DNA from: Pseudomonas sp. B21-056
GTDB taxonomy: Bacteria; Pseudomonadota; Gammaproteobacteria; Pseudomonadales; Pseudomonadaceae
Direction: 5' to 3'
Assembly: GCF_026016325.1 (NCBI RefSeq)
Contig: NZ_CP087203.1
Coordinates: 1,798,001-1,862,000, forward strand
Length of the DNA: 64,000 bases
This document shows, piece by piece, positions 43,587-51,279 of this stretch. The notes beneath the pieces were generated by a model that was not told the origin of the DNA, did not search any database, and saw only the letters and a program-made list of their open reading frames with translations. The position numbers were made by a program, and so were the translations under genes. How positions within the stretch are numbered: position 1 is the stretch's first letter; the number at the start of each line of letters is the position of its first letter.

Positions 43587-44765
43587 ATGTTGAATACCCC
43601 CTTTTCTCCATGGCCATCTTTCTCTGAAGAAGAGGCAAACTGTGCTCGCGATATCATTCTGTCCAACAAGGTAAATTATTGGACCGGGGAGGAGTGCCGC
43701 CAATTTGAGCGAGAGTTTGCCGATTGGGCCGAGACTGATTATGCGGTCGCAGTGGCCAATGGTACGGTAGCGCTCGACTTGGCCCTACAGGCGCTGGGTA
43801 TTGGCGCTGGTGATGAAGTAATTGTGACTTCCCGAACCTTTTTGGCCTCTGTTTCCAGCATCGTTAACGTCGGTGCCATACCTGTGTTCGCGGATGTAAA
43901 TGCGGATTCGCAGAATATTGATGCGTCAACCATCAAGGCAGTCCTGTCTCCTCGTACCAAAGCCATCATCTGCGTTCACCTTGCCGGATGGCCTTGTGAT
44001 ATGGACCCCATCATGGCCTTGGCGACTGAGCACAGGATCCGAGTAATTGAGGACTGTGCACAGGCGCATGGTGCCCGATACAAAGGCAGGGCGATCGGGT
44101 CGATAGGCCATATTGGTGCTTGGTCGTTCTGTCAGGACAAGATCATGACTACTGCCGGTGAAGGTGGCATGGTTACGACGAATGATCGTGAACTTTGGGC
44201 CAGGATGTGGTCGTTCAAGGATCATGGAAAGAGCTGGGAAGCTGTGTACGAGCGACAGCATGCCCCAGGATTCCGTTGGCTGCACGAGAGCTTTGGCACC
44301 AACTGGAGAATGCTGGAGGTACAAGGCGGAATTGGCAGGATTCAGCTGAAACGGATGCCGCAATGGCACCAGTCGCGGGTGGCTAACGCTCGCCGTATCT
44401 GGGATTGCGCCAAGGCTTTGCATGGCTTGCGTGTTCCCGAGACTCCCAGTGACAGCGTGCATGCAGCGTATAAGTGTTATGTCTTCGTAGAGCCGGATCA
44501 ACTCGCAGAAGGTTGGGATCGGGACCGGATTCTTAACGAGATCAGCGCTCGCGGCGTCCCTTGCTTTTCGGGCTCATGTTCAGAGGTCTATCTGGAGAAG
44601 GCTTTCGACAATACGCCCTGGCGACCCGAAGAGAGCTTGCCAGTGGCAGCGCGACTTGGAGAAACAAGCCTGATGTTCCTGGTTCATCCTACGCTGACGG
44701 ACGCCGAAATAGCCAAGACTTGCGAAGTCTTGGCAATGGTCATGCGCGACGCCGCTGGAAAATGA
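43587..44765 (+). CDS. PglE-like DegT/DnrJ/EryC1/StrS aminotransferase
   Basis: This 392-residue PLP aminotransferase has the cofactor lysine at about residue 185 in WSFCQDKIMTTAGEGG. The C-x-D-K-x-M-T-T-x-G-E-G-G form is typical of bacillosamine-type 4-aminotransferases. ANGTVALDLALQALGIG and EDCAQAHGARYKG are also present. It should aminate the 4-keto sugar made by WbpM (UDP-2-acetamido-4-keto-6-deoxyhexose). It starts 80 bases after the PglD-like gene and is followed by a 308-base gap, so it is the last intact gene of the forward operon before wbpM. Confidence 0.9.
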   Translation: MLNTPFSPWPSFSEEEANCARDIILSNKVNYWTGEECRQFEREFADWAETDYAVAVANGTVALDLALQALGIGAGDEVIVTSRTFLASVSSIVNVGAIPVFADVNADSQNIDASTIKAVLSPRTKAIICVHLAGWPCDMDPIMALATEHRIRVIEDCAQAHGARYKGRAIGSIGHIGAWSFCQDKIMTTAGEGGMVTTNDRELWARMWSFKDHGKSWEAVYERQHAPGFRWLHESFGTNWRMLEVQGGIGRIQLKRMPQWHQSRVANARRIWDCAKALHGLRVPETPSDSVHAAYKCYVFVEPDQLAEGWDRDRILNEISARGVPCFSGSCSEVYLEKAFDNTPWRPEESLPVAARLGETSLMFLVHPTLTDAEIAKTCEVLAMVMRDAAGK

Positions 44766-45073
44766 AATCCTGGGTGGTATCTAGCGCATGGAAACATTTG
44801 ATACCGCCCAAGTTCAATTTGTCTGTCTTTTGTCAGGAGGGACGAATACGTGGAGTAGGAAGGGGCCGGTCTGATCCTACGCGAGGTGAGTTTGGCAGCC
44901 GCTTACATTTCGGTGGCAATATAAGCCCGGAGCGGCTGTTGATGAGGTGCGAGACATACGCTGGATGACCGGGGGAACTATCCGCAGCAAAGGCGCGACG
45001 CTGATCGTCAGACAACGGAGGTAGCCTCTAAAAAACGAAAAAGTGGCTTATGTATGTTTCGCCGGGCATCTAA
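44766..45073. other. Intergenic region between PglE-like gene and the reversed Wzz-like gene
   Basis: I see no gene, repeat or clear terminator in these 308 bases. Two genes converge here, so a bidirectional terminator might be expected, but no strong hairpin was recognised. It may be remnant sequence from replaced O-antigen genes. Confidence 0.4.
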
Positions 45074-45712
45074 TCAAGCTGTTTCACCTAACCGCCTAAT
45101 CCATTCTTTAATGGCGCCAATGACCAACGCTACGAAAAGAGCGGTGAGCGTGGTGCCAAGCAATATTTTATACATGTTACCGCTGTAAGGAAGCTCAGTG
45201 GTTGTAATCTCTGACGAATAGGTCATTGACGAGCGGGATGCATTTTGCAACATGCTTAGGATTTTTATTTCTTTCGTATCTGCCATTTCTAACAAATCTA
45301 AGTATTTAATAAATTTTATTTCTTGCTGTTGATAGAGATGGTTCTGCGTCGAGGTTATCTCATTGATAGCGAGCTTAAGTTTTTTAATTGACTCTTTGCG
45401 ATTCGCTGCAACAGTCGAGACCTCAACGATATTCGTTTTCTTTATAGGGTCTATTGTGGCGAGTTGAGCGTATTTATACATCATCGTTTCTGGACTTTCG
45501 AGTAGGTTGGAAGCGCTAGAATCCACGTTTAAGCTATCGCCTATCGCTACGTTCGCAATGCTCATGTGCAGCGTCGGTCTGGTAATCGCATAGCCAAGGC
45601 CTATGGCAAATATCACAACGAAAATCAATATAATGGTTCGTATCTGCGGAGCCAGAAAACAAAAAAATTCACGCAATGAAATTTCGTCTTTAGAAAAACT
45701 TGCCGCCGTCAT
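45074..45712 (-). CDS. Short Wzz-like membrane protein in reverse orientation
   Basis: This 212-residue protein has membrane segments near residues 25-46 and 183-204 and a periplasmic stretch between them, the topology of Wzz/PCP chain-length proteins. The N-terminus (EISLREFFCFLAPQIRTI) and the short cytoplasmic tail (IKEWIRRLGE) also fit. At 212 residues it is much shorter than the 300-370 of true Wzz. The C-terminal membrane segment lacks the proline-rich motif. It is AT-rich and faces against the operon. A second chain-length regulator is one possibility. It could also be a truncated relic or an unrelated two-span protein. Confidence 0.6.
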   Translation of the reverse strand: MTAASFSKDEISLREFFCFLAPQIRTIILIFVVIFAIGLGYAITRPTLHMSIANVAIGDSLNVDSSASNLLESPETMMYKYAQLATIDPIKKTNIVEVSTVAANRKESIKKLKLAINEITSTQNHLYQQQEIKFIKYLDLLEMADTKEIKILSMLQNASRSSMTYSSEITTTELPYSGNMYKILLGTTLTALFVALVIGAIKEWIRRLGETA

Positions 45713-46005
45713 TCTTCAACTTTCTCCGCAGTATGGAAAAGCAATAACTATTAAATAAATTTTAAAGTTTTCGTCCAGTGTAAGCTTGATTTTATAAGTC
45801 TGGTGTTTGAAGTGTTTGGATCCTTATGTATAATGCATATAATAGTTGATATTGTTTTGATATTATACGCGGTGCGGCTCGCCAGCACAATGCTTGGTCA
45901 TTTTATGCTTGAGGGAATTAATTGTTGTCATGGAAAATCATTGGCACTGTTCGTCGGTATTTAGAACAACGACAAATAGAGGTGTAGAACTTACGAGTCG
46001 TTACT
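45713..46005. other. AT-rich region upstream of the reversed Wzz-like gene and the wbpL remnant
   Basis: This 293-base AT-rich stretch should contain the promoter of the reversed gene. TATAATGCATATAATAG at about 45828 contains two -10-like TATAAT hexamers on the plus strand. No gene is supported. Confidence 0.3.
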
Positions 46006-46402
46006 GCCGTGGAACTGCATATCAGAGATCCTACGGTAAACCGAAGTCTTACGCTGGGAAAGGTGGGGTTATGGATCCCGTTCGTCGGCATTCTCCTAAG
46101 CCTGTTGTCGCTACAGACGGCTCGGGAGTCATCGAGGCTGCTTTGGGTCTGGTTGATTCTGCTAGGGGTCTTTATTGTCGATGCAACCGTTACTTTATTA
46201 CGACTGCTGCTGCGAAAAGAAATCTACGAGGCTCATCGAACCCTATGCTTATCAGTCTGCCTCCCACCAATATGGTCGGCATCTGCCGGTGACGCTGGCG
46301 GTGGTGTCGATTAATATGTTCTGGTTGTTGCCGTTGGCGGCATGTGTCGTATTGTGGAATGTGGATAGAATGTTGGCTTTAATCATTGCCTACGTGCCTT
46401 AG
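46006..46402 (+). pseudogene. wbpL: Decayed C-terminal fragment of a WbpL-type glycosyltransferase
   Basis: Two overlapping plus-strand frames read as consecutive parts of the C-terminus of WbpL/WecA-family sugar-phosphate transferases. The first (to about 46235) gives LLSLQTARESSRLLWVWLIL and then VFIVDATVTLLRLLLRKEIYEAHR. The second gives YAYQSASHQYGRHLPVTLAV and then SINMFWLLPLAACV up to the stop at 46402. A one-base frame change near 46232 joins them at EAHR/YAYQ. No recognisable N-terminal two thirds remain. In related Pseudomonas an intact wbpL precedes wbpM, and this fragment ends 148 bases before wbpM. I infer loss of wbpL after gain of the PglC-like initiator. Confidence 0.8.
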
Positions 46403-46550
46403 GTACTGCTGGCCGTCAGCATCTCGTGCTGGCGCGCTTGAGAAGGCATGATTTAAAGGTAAAAATTCGCGTTTTCTGTTTATGGGTTGTCCAACGGTCG
46501 ATGACAGTGCCGCGTCTATCGGGATCGATTGGGTTTAGGAGCTGGCCGAG

Positions 46551-48560
46551 GTGCATGAAGGATTTATGGGTAAATTAAGAACAGCGTTGCTGGGATTGCC
46601 AAGACGCCACAAGCGGGCGATTCAGGTGGCTACAGACGTAATCCTGGTCTGGGTCGCGCTATGGCTGGCGTTTGTTGTTCGCCTCGGAGTCGAGGCATTG
46701 GCCACTCCGATCGAAACGCATCTTTGGCTTTTCGCATCCGCCCCACTGATCGCCATTCCGATTTTCATACGCTTTGGCATGTATCGCGCCGTCATGCGTT
46801 ACTTCGGCAACGATGCATTGATTACCATTTGCAAAGCGGTCAGTCTCTCTGCCTTGCTGCTGGCCCTCATAGTGTATTGGTACAGCAACCATAAAACCGT
46901 GGTACCTCGCTCGATCATCTTCAATTACTGGTGGTTGAGCCTGATCATGATCGGTGGCCTTCGGCTGATGATGCGTCAGTATTTCCTGGGAGACTGGTTC
47001 ACCGCTGCCCAACATGTCCCGTTTACCAACCGTGACGACGGTTTGCCCAAGGTTGCAATTTATGGCGCTGGGGCCGCTGGGAACCAACTGGTAGCAGCAT
47101 TGCGCATGGGGCGGGTAATGCGCCCAGTCGCGTTCATTGATGACGACAGCAGCATCGCAGACCGCGTCATCGCCGGGCTTCAGGTCTACGAGCCCAAGCA
47201 GATTCAAAAAATGATCGATGCAACGGGGGCGCAGGAAATCCTACTGGCGATACCGTCATCGTCCCGTGGTCGTCGTCGGGAGATCTTGACCTTGCTTGAG
47301 AGGTTTCCGCTGCATGTACGTAGCGTCCCGGGTTTCATGGACCTGGCCAGTGGGCGGGTCAAGGTGGATGACATCCAGGAAGTAGATATTGCGGACCTGC
47401 TTGGACGTGACCCAGTACCTGCGCAGCCAGATTTGCTTGAGCATTGCATCACCGGGCAATCGGTTCTGGTCACCGGGGCAGGCGGGTCAATCGGCTCGGA
47501 ACTCTGTCGTCAGATTCTGGCGCTCAAGCCCACCACGCTTTTGTTGTATGAGCATAGCGAATTTAACCTTTACAGTATTTTGTCCGAACTTGAACCACGA
47601 ACTACCCGTGAATCTCTATCTGTTCGTTTACTGCCCATACTGGGGTCGGTGCGGGATCAGGCCAAGTTGTTGGATGTAATGAAGACCTGGAATGTCGATA
47701 CGGTCTATCACGCTGCAGCTTATAAACATGTCCCCATGGTCGAGCATAATATTGCCGAGGGGGTTCTGAACAACGTGATTGGGACGCTGAACACCGCTCA
47801 GGCTGCATTGCAGGCGGGTGTATCGAACTTCGTCCTGATCTCTACTGATAAAGCCGTGCGCCCCACCAACGTGATGGGTAGTACCAAGCGGCTCGCGGAG
47901 TTGACGTTGCAAGCCCTTAGCCGTGAGCTAGCGCCCGTATTGTTCGGCGATAGTGCCAATGTGTCTCGAGTCAACAAGACTCGTTTTACCATGGTCCGGT
48001 TCGGCAACGTGTTGGGATCGTCCGGTTCGGTTATCCCCTTGTTCCATAAACAAATCAAATCCGGCGGGCCGTTGACTGTTACACACCCGAAGATCACGCG
48101 TTATTTCATGACCATTCCCGAGGCCGCACAGCTGGTGATTCAGGCCGGCTCCATGGGGTTAGGTGGCGATGTGTTCGTTCTGGATATGGGCGAGCCAGTA
48201 AGAATTGTCGAACTGGCAGAGAAGATGATTCACCTGTCTGGTTTGAGCGTCCGCTCGGAGAGGAACCCTCAAGGTGATATTTCAATCAAGTTCACGGGCC
48301 TGCGACCCGGTGAGAAGCTTTATGAAGAGTTGCTGATTGGTGACAACGTCGTTGCTACCCAGCACCCCATGATCATGAGCGCCAACGAAGATCATCTTCC
48401 CTGGGACGTGCTCAAGGCCAGGCTGGCTGAGCTGTTGGCTGCGATTGAACATGATGACTACACCCGGGTCCGCCAATTGCTTCGGGATACTGTCAGCGGG
48501 TATGCCCCGGATGGGGAGATTGTTGATTGGATCTACCAGCAACGGCGCCTTGAACCCTGA
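46551..48560 (+). CDS. wbpM: UDP-N-acetylglucosamine 4,6-dehydratase WbpM
   Basis: WbpM makes UDP-2-acetamido-2,6-dideoxy-4-keto-hexose, the precursor of FucNAc, QuiNAc and bacillosamine-type sugars. The 669-residue product has four N-terminal membrane segments (about 20-130), a first nucleotide-binding motif YGAGAAGNQL near residue 170, and the catalytic SDR-type domain with VTGAGGSIGSE near residue 306. In the active site Met replaces the usual Tyr (VMGSTK, with STDKA before it), the hallmark of this group. GTG 46551 follows AGGAG by nine bases and is preferred over ATG 46566. It supplies the 4-keto sugar to the PglE-like and PglD-like enzymes. Confidence 0.95.
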   Translation: MHEGFMGKLRTALLGLPRRHKRAIQVATDVILVWVALWLAFVVRLGVEALATPIETHLWLFASAPLIAIPIFIRFGMYRAVMRYFGNDALITICKAVSLSALLLALIVYWYSNHKTVVPRSIIFNYWWLSLIMIGGLRLMMRQYFLGDWFTAAQHVPFTNRDDGLPKVAIYGAGAAGNQLVAALRMGRVMRPVAFIDDDSSIADRVIAGLQVYEPKQIQKMIDATGAQEILLAIPSSSRGRRREILTLLERFPLHVRSVPGFMDLASGRVKVDDIQEVDIADLLGRDPVPAQPDLLEHCITGQSVLVTGAGGSIGSELCRQILALKPTTLLLYEHSEFNLYSILSELEPRTTRESLSVRLLPILGSVRDQAKLLDVMKTWNVDTVYHAAAYKHVPMVEHNIAEGVLNNVIGTLNTAQAALQAGVSNFVLISTDKAVRPTNVMGSTKRLAELTLQALSRELAPVLFGDSANVSRVNKTRFTMVRFGNVLGSSGSVIPLFHKQIKSGGPLTVTHPKITRYFMTIPEAAQLVIQAGSMGLGGDVFVLDMGEPVRIVELAEKMIHLSGLSVRSERNPQGDISIKFTGLRPGEKLYEELLIGDNVVATQHPMIMSANEDHLPWDVLKARLAELLAAIEHDDYTRVRQLLRDTVSGYAPDGEIVDWIYQQRRLEP

Positions 48561-48618
48561 TTATTACATAATCTGTAACGTACACATTTTTGACAGCGAC
48601 TCATCATCGCCTAGGTTT

Positions 48619-48649
48619 GAGAGGCAGCTTCGGAAAAGCTGCTTCTCTC
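48619..48649 (+). terminator. Hairpin between wbpM and comEA-like gene
   Basis: GAGAG plus GCAGCTT pair with AAGCTGC and CTCTC, with a two-base bulge, followed by TTAAC. It begins 59 bases after wbpM. The T tail is weak. Confidence 0.5.
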
Positions 48650-48674
48650 TTAACGATGTCATGGAGCGTCACTT

Positions 48675-49010
48675 ATGCGTACAGGCTATTTCTACTCCCT
48701 GGTTTTTGCCCTGCTGACCAGCGCCTCTATTGCCGCCATTGCTGCACCTTCAGCCAAACCCGAGACACCGACACCATCACAGACGATGGACATCTCGGTG
48801 AAGGCCCAAGACGTTAAAGTGAACCTTAACGAGGCAGATGCCCCTACGCTGCAGCGCGAGCTGGCGGGTATAGGCGAGGCCAAGGCGAAGGCGATTGTTG
48901 CATACAGGGAAGCAAATGGGGCGTTCTCCTCGGTCGAGGAGTTGTTGGAGGTCAAGGGAATAGGCAAGGCGATCCTGGACAGGAATCTCGACAAACTGGA
49001 AGTGAATTGA
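48675..49010 (+). CDS. ComEA-family helix-hairpin-helix protein
   Basis: This 111-residue secreted or periplasmic DNA-binding protein has an N-terminal signal peptide (about 1-24, cleaved after AIAA-type sequence) and a proline/threonine-rich linker. The paired helix-hairpin-helix domain (about 48-109) carries NLNEADAPTLQRELAGIGEA and VKGIGKAILDRN. ComEA proteins bind incoming DNA during natural transformation. In Pseudomonas the same small protein regularly follows wbpM, outside any competence cluster. An intrinsic terminator follows. Confidence 0.88.
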   Translation: MRTGYFYSLVFALLTSASIAAIAAPSAKPETPTPSQTMDISVKAQDVKVNLNEADAPTLQRELAGIGEAKAKAIVAYREANGAFSSVEELLEVKGIGKAILDRNLDKLEVN

Positions 49011-49024
49011 GATGAGATAGCGAA

Positions 49025-49052
49025 AAAAGGCCGGTCGAATGACTGGCCTTTT
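49025..49052 (+). terminator. Intrinsic terminator after comEA-like gene
   Basis: AAAAGGCCGGTC, GAAT, GACTGGCCTTTT form a 12-bp stem with one G-U pair and a T-rich 3' end, 14 bases after the stop codon. Confidence 0.9.
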
Positions 49053-49172
49053 GCTTTGTTGACGGACACGAAACCATGGCGATGATTCGACGCCGGCCGA
49101 GAAAAATGACATCTGGCACAAATCATGATTACTCACTACCAGTCGATTGTTGAACAATCTGAGGCATTGAGC

Positions 49173-49826
49173 ATGAACACGGGACTTTCCCTCGCCGACC
49201 AGATCACCCTGGAGCTCCGCGCCGACATCATCGGTGGCTGCTTGCTACCCGGGATGGCCTTGGTGGAAAACGACCTGGTCTCAGCCTACAACGCCTCGCG
49301 CAACACCATCCGCGAGGCATTGCATCGCTTGGGACAGGAAGGACTGACCCGTTATGTGCGTAACAAAGGAGTGATGGTCCGCAGGTTGGGCGGCGACGAT
49401 GTGCGGGATCTGTTCAAGGTCCGCCGCACCCTGGAGCTTCAAGCGATCCTTACCAGCCAGCCATTGGGCGTGTATCGATCCAACCGAATGCTGGAAGCGC
49501 TCGAGGCGGCCGAGCTGGCCCGAGAGCGTGAAGATTGGCGTGCGGTAGGAACTCACAGCCTGGCGTTTCACCAACACATTGTCGGGTTGATGGGCAGCCC
49601 TTTACTCGATGAGTTTTTCACCAACGTGGTTGCGCAGTTGCGCCTGGCGTTTTTCTCGGCGCCTGATGAGCCACGCTTCCAGGCACCGTGGCTGGCCCGC
49701 GACCGGCAGATTCATGACTGGCTGGCTGAAGGCGACAGGCAATCGGCGCATGAAGCGATGAGCCTCTATCTCGACGATTCCGAGCAAATGCTCCTGCAGT
49801 TGCTAACCCCCGTCAAAAAAACCTGA
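49173..49826 (+). CDS. GntR-family transcriptional regulator (FCD/FadR subgroup)
   Basis: The product has 217 residues from ATG 49173, which has a GAGG nine bases upstream; 49125 is a possible longer start. The N-terminal winged helix has LADQITLELRADIIGGCLLP and SRNTIREALHRLGQEGL, the classic GntR recognition helix. The C-terminal FCD domain is all-helical with metal-type His residues (HSLAFHQHIV). FadR-subgroup regulators usually respond to small organic acids or amino acids. It lies 15 bases before the DUF1989 gene and is very likely its cotranscribed regulator. Confidence 0.9.
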   Translation: MNTGLSLADQITLELRADIIGGCLLPGMALVENDLVSAYNASRNTIREALHRLGQEGLTRYVRNKGVMVRRLGGDDVRDLFKVRRTLELQAILTSQPLGVYRSNRMLEALEAAELAREREDWRAVGTHSLAFHQHIVGLMGSPLLDEFFTNVVAQLRLAFFSAPDEPRFQAPWLARDRQIHDWLAEGDRQSAHEAMSLYLDDSEQMLLQLLTPVKKT

Positions 49827-49841
49827 TCAAGGACCCGTGCC

Positions 49842-50693
49842 ATGTACAAAGACTACCCAGCCGCCTACCAGGTCAGCAAAGGTTCAGCCTTGCAGGTGGA
49901 CAAGCCGTTCTACGACCGGATCCGCACCCAACAGGACAAGCGCACGCTGATCGAGCAGTTCGAAGTGCCGATCCGCACAGGTCGTGCCTGGCACGTGCCG
50001 GCCGGTCATGTGTTTCGTGTCACCACTCCGGTAGGTCCGCAGGTGGGCGATTTCAACGTCTGGAATGCCCACGATCCGCGGGAGCGCCTGTGGGCGGCGC
50101 GCACTCGGCAGTTGCAAGGAGCCCATGTCAGCACCCATGACCGGCTCTGGTCGAACCTGCCTTTCTTAAGACCACTGGTGACCATTACCGATGACAGTCT
50201 GGCCGGCTACGGCATCGACGAGCATGGCGGACGTTTGCACGATCTGCTGGGGACCCGTTGTGACCCCTATGTGAACAGAATGCTGACCGGAGAGGATTTC
50301 CACCATCATTGCCATTCGAACCTGACCCGTGCGGTGCTCCCCCACGGGCTGACAGAATTCGATGTGCACGATGTACTGAATATTTTCCAGTGCACCGGGC
50401 TCAACCATGACGACATGTATTTCATGAAAGCCTGTCCGGCGCAGAAGGGCGATTACCTGGAGTTTTTTGCCGAGATCGATCTGCTGTGCGCGTTATCCAC
50501 TTGCCCTGGCGGAGACCTGTCATTGGCAATGTGGGGGCCGGACGCACAGGATCCGCTCAGCGTCTGCCGTCCCCTGGGTGTGGAGATCTATCGGTTGGAG
50601 GATGCGTTGCTGGAAGGCTGGAGCCAGCCCGAGCGGGCGGCCTACAAGGGCTTGCATGGCCTGCAGATTGCCAAGGCGGACTGGGAGAAATAG
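49842..50693 (+). CDS. DUF1989 (urea carboxylase-associated type) protein
   Basis: This 283-residue protein belongs to the family annotated as urea carboxylase-associated or DUF1989. Some members form carboxyguanidine deiminase with urea/guanidine carboxylases. Recognisable parts are GDFNVWN, GLTEFDVHDVLNIFQCTGLN and CALSTCPGGDLS, with His and Cys residues (HHHCHSN, FQCTG, LSTCPGGD) that could bind zinc. No urea or guanidine carboxylase is encoded nearby, only the GntR regulator, so the substrate is open. A short REP-like palindrome follows. Confidence 0.8.
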   Translation: MYKDYPAAYQVSKGSALQVDKPFYDRIRTQQDKRTLIEQFEVPIRTGRAWHVPAGHVFRVTTPVGPQVGDFNVWNAHDPRERLWAARTRQLQGAHVSTHDRLWSNLPFLRPLVTITDDSLAGYGIDEHGGRLHDLLGTRCDPYVNRMLTGEDFHHHCHSNLTRAVLPHGLTEFDVHDVLNIFQCTGLNHDDMYFMKACPAQKGDYLEFFAEIDLLCALSTCPGGDLSLAMWGPDAQDPLSVCRPLGVEIYRLEDALLEGWSQPERAAYKGLHGLQIAKADWEK

Positions 50694-50709
50694 GCACAAC
50701 ATTTTTCTA

Positions 50710-50736
50710 TGTGAGGGGATAAATCCTCTCACCACA
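50710..50736. repeat. Single short palindrome related to the second REP family
   Basis: TGTGAGGGGATAAATCCTCT and the following CACCACA form one imperfect palindromic arm, a degenerate single copy of the TGTGGCGAGGGGATTTATCC element, 17 bases after the DUF1989 gene. Confidence 0.6.
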
Positions 50737-50758
50737 CAGAAACGATGCGCCCAAGCCG

Positions 50759-50926
50759 TCAACGATCCTTGGCCTCCTTCGCATCCATCTCCGCATTCCT
50801 CTCGGCCACGCGCTTGCGTTGCTCGTCAGTCAGTTCGACCTTGTTGGCGGTGTCGCGCAACATCATCAGGCCTCCGACGATCGAGCCGATTGCAACTATC
50901 AAGATCAGCCAGGCATACCAGGGCAT
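50759..50926 (-). CDS. Small membrane protein, DUF2897 type
   Basis: This 55-residue protein is started at ATG 50926 (MPWYAWLILI), with a strong AAGGAG seven bases upstream; a longer frame to 50986 has none. One N-terminal membrane helix (about 4-24) is followed by a charged cytoplasmic helix rich in Arg, Glu and Asp (DEQRKRVAERNAEMDAKEA). It matches my memory of the DUF2897 family common in Pseudomonas. It is divergent from kdpF. Function unknown. Confidence 0.75.
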   Translation of the reverse strand: MPWYAWLILIVAIGSIVGGLMMLRDTANKVELTDEQRKRVAERNAEMDAKEAKDR

Positions 50927-51181
50927 AGGACTCTCCTTGAGGGCGGGCCAGTGGGCGTCGTTCACCCAATCCGCCACACCTACCACTTATGAGCGAAGGT
51001 TGCTCGCAGTGGTTCAATACTACCCCTGTTCTACCGATGCATCTCATAGCGGTCAGCAGGCAATCGCTCACTCTTTACGAATTCTTTATCCCCCGACCCC
51101 ATCTTCGATCTCGTTCCTTTACAGCCTTCCTGCCGACAATCACTCCACACGCGGCACGACGCCGCACCACGGAGAAGTCCC
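50927..51181 (+). promoter_or_regulatory. Upstream region of the kdp operon
   Basis: These 255 bases separate the divergent DUF2897 gene from kdpF and must carry the kdp promoter. CTCTTTACGAATTCTTTATC at 51071-51090 vaguely resembles the AT-rich KdpE site of E. coli. I treat this only as a candidate. A GGAG at about 51173 is the ribosome site of kdpF. Confidence 0.3.
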
Positions 51182-51271
51182 ATGAGTGTCCTGGACGGGG
51201 TGTCATTGCTGCTGGCAGTGGCGCTGTTCATCTATCTGCTGGTTGCGCTGTTGCGCGCGGGCCGGAACTAG
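51182..51271 (+). CDS. kdpF: KdpF, small subunit of the potassium-transporting ATPase
   Basis: This 29-residue peptide (MSVLDGVSLLLAVALFIYLL then VALLRAGRN) is one membrane helix, typical of KdpF, which stabilises the KdpABC complex. GGAG lies seven bases upstream. It ends 8 bases before kdpA. Its small size makes it easy to miss in automatic annotation. Confidence 0.9.
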   Translation: MSVLDGVSLLLAVALFIYLLVALLRAGRN

Positions 51272-51279
51272 GAGCGGTT

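Noticed and set aside
44561..44968. Small gene after the PglE-like gene
   Set aside because: Most of it lies inside the aminotransferase gene in another frame, and the tail has no homology or ribosome site.
51071..51090. KdpE operator
   Set aside because: Only loosely similar to the E. coli site. Left as a note under the upstream region, not called as a site.
50989..51279. N-terminal extension of kdpA by 97 codons
   Set aside because: It would overlap kdpF in another frame, and the ATG at 51280 has a good ribosome site and gives the standard KdpA length.
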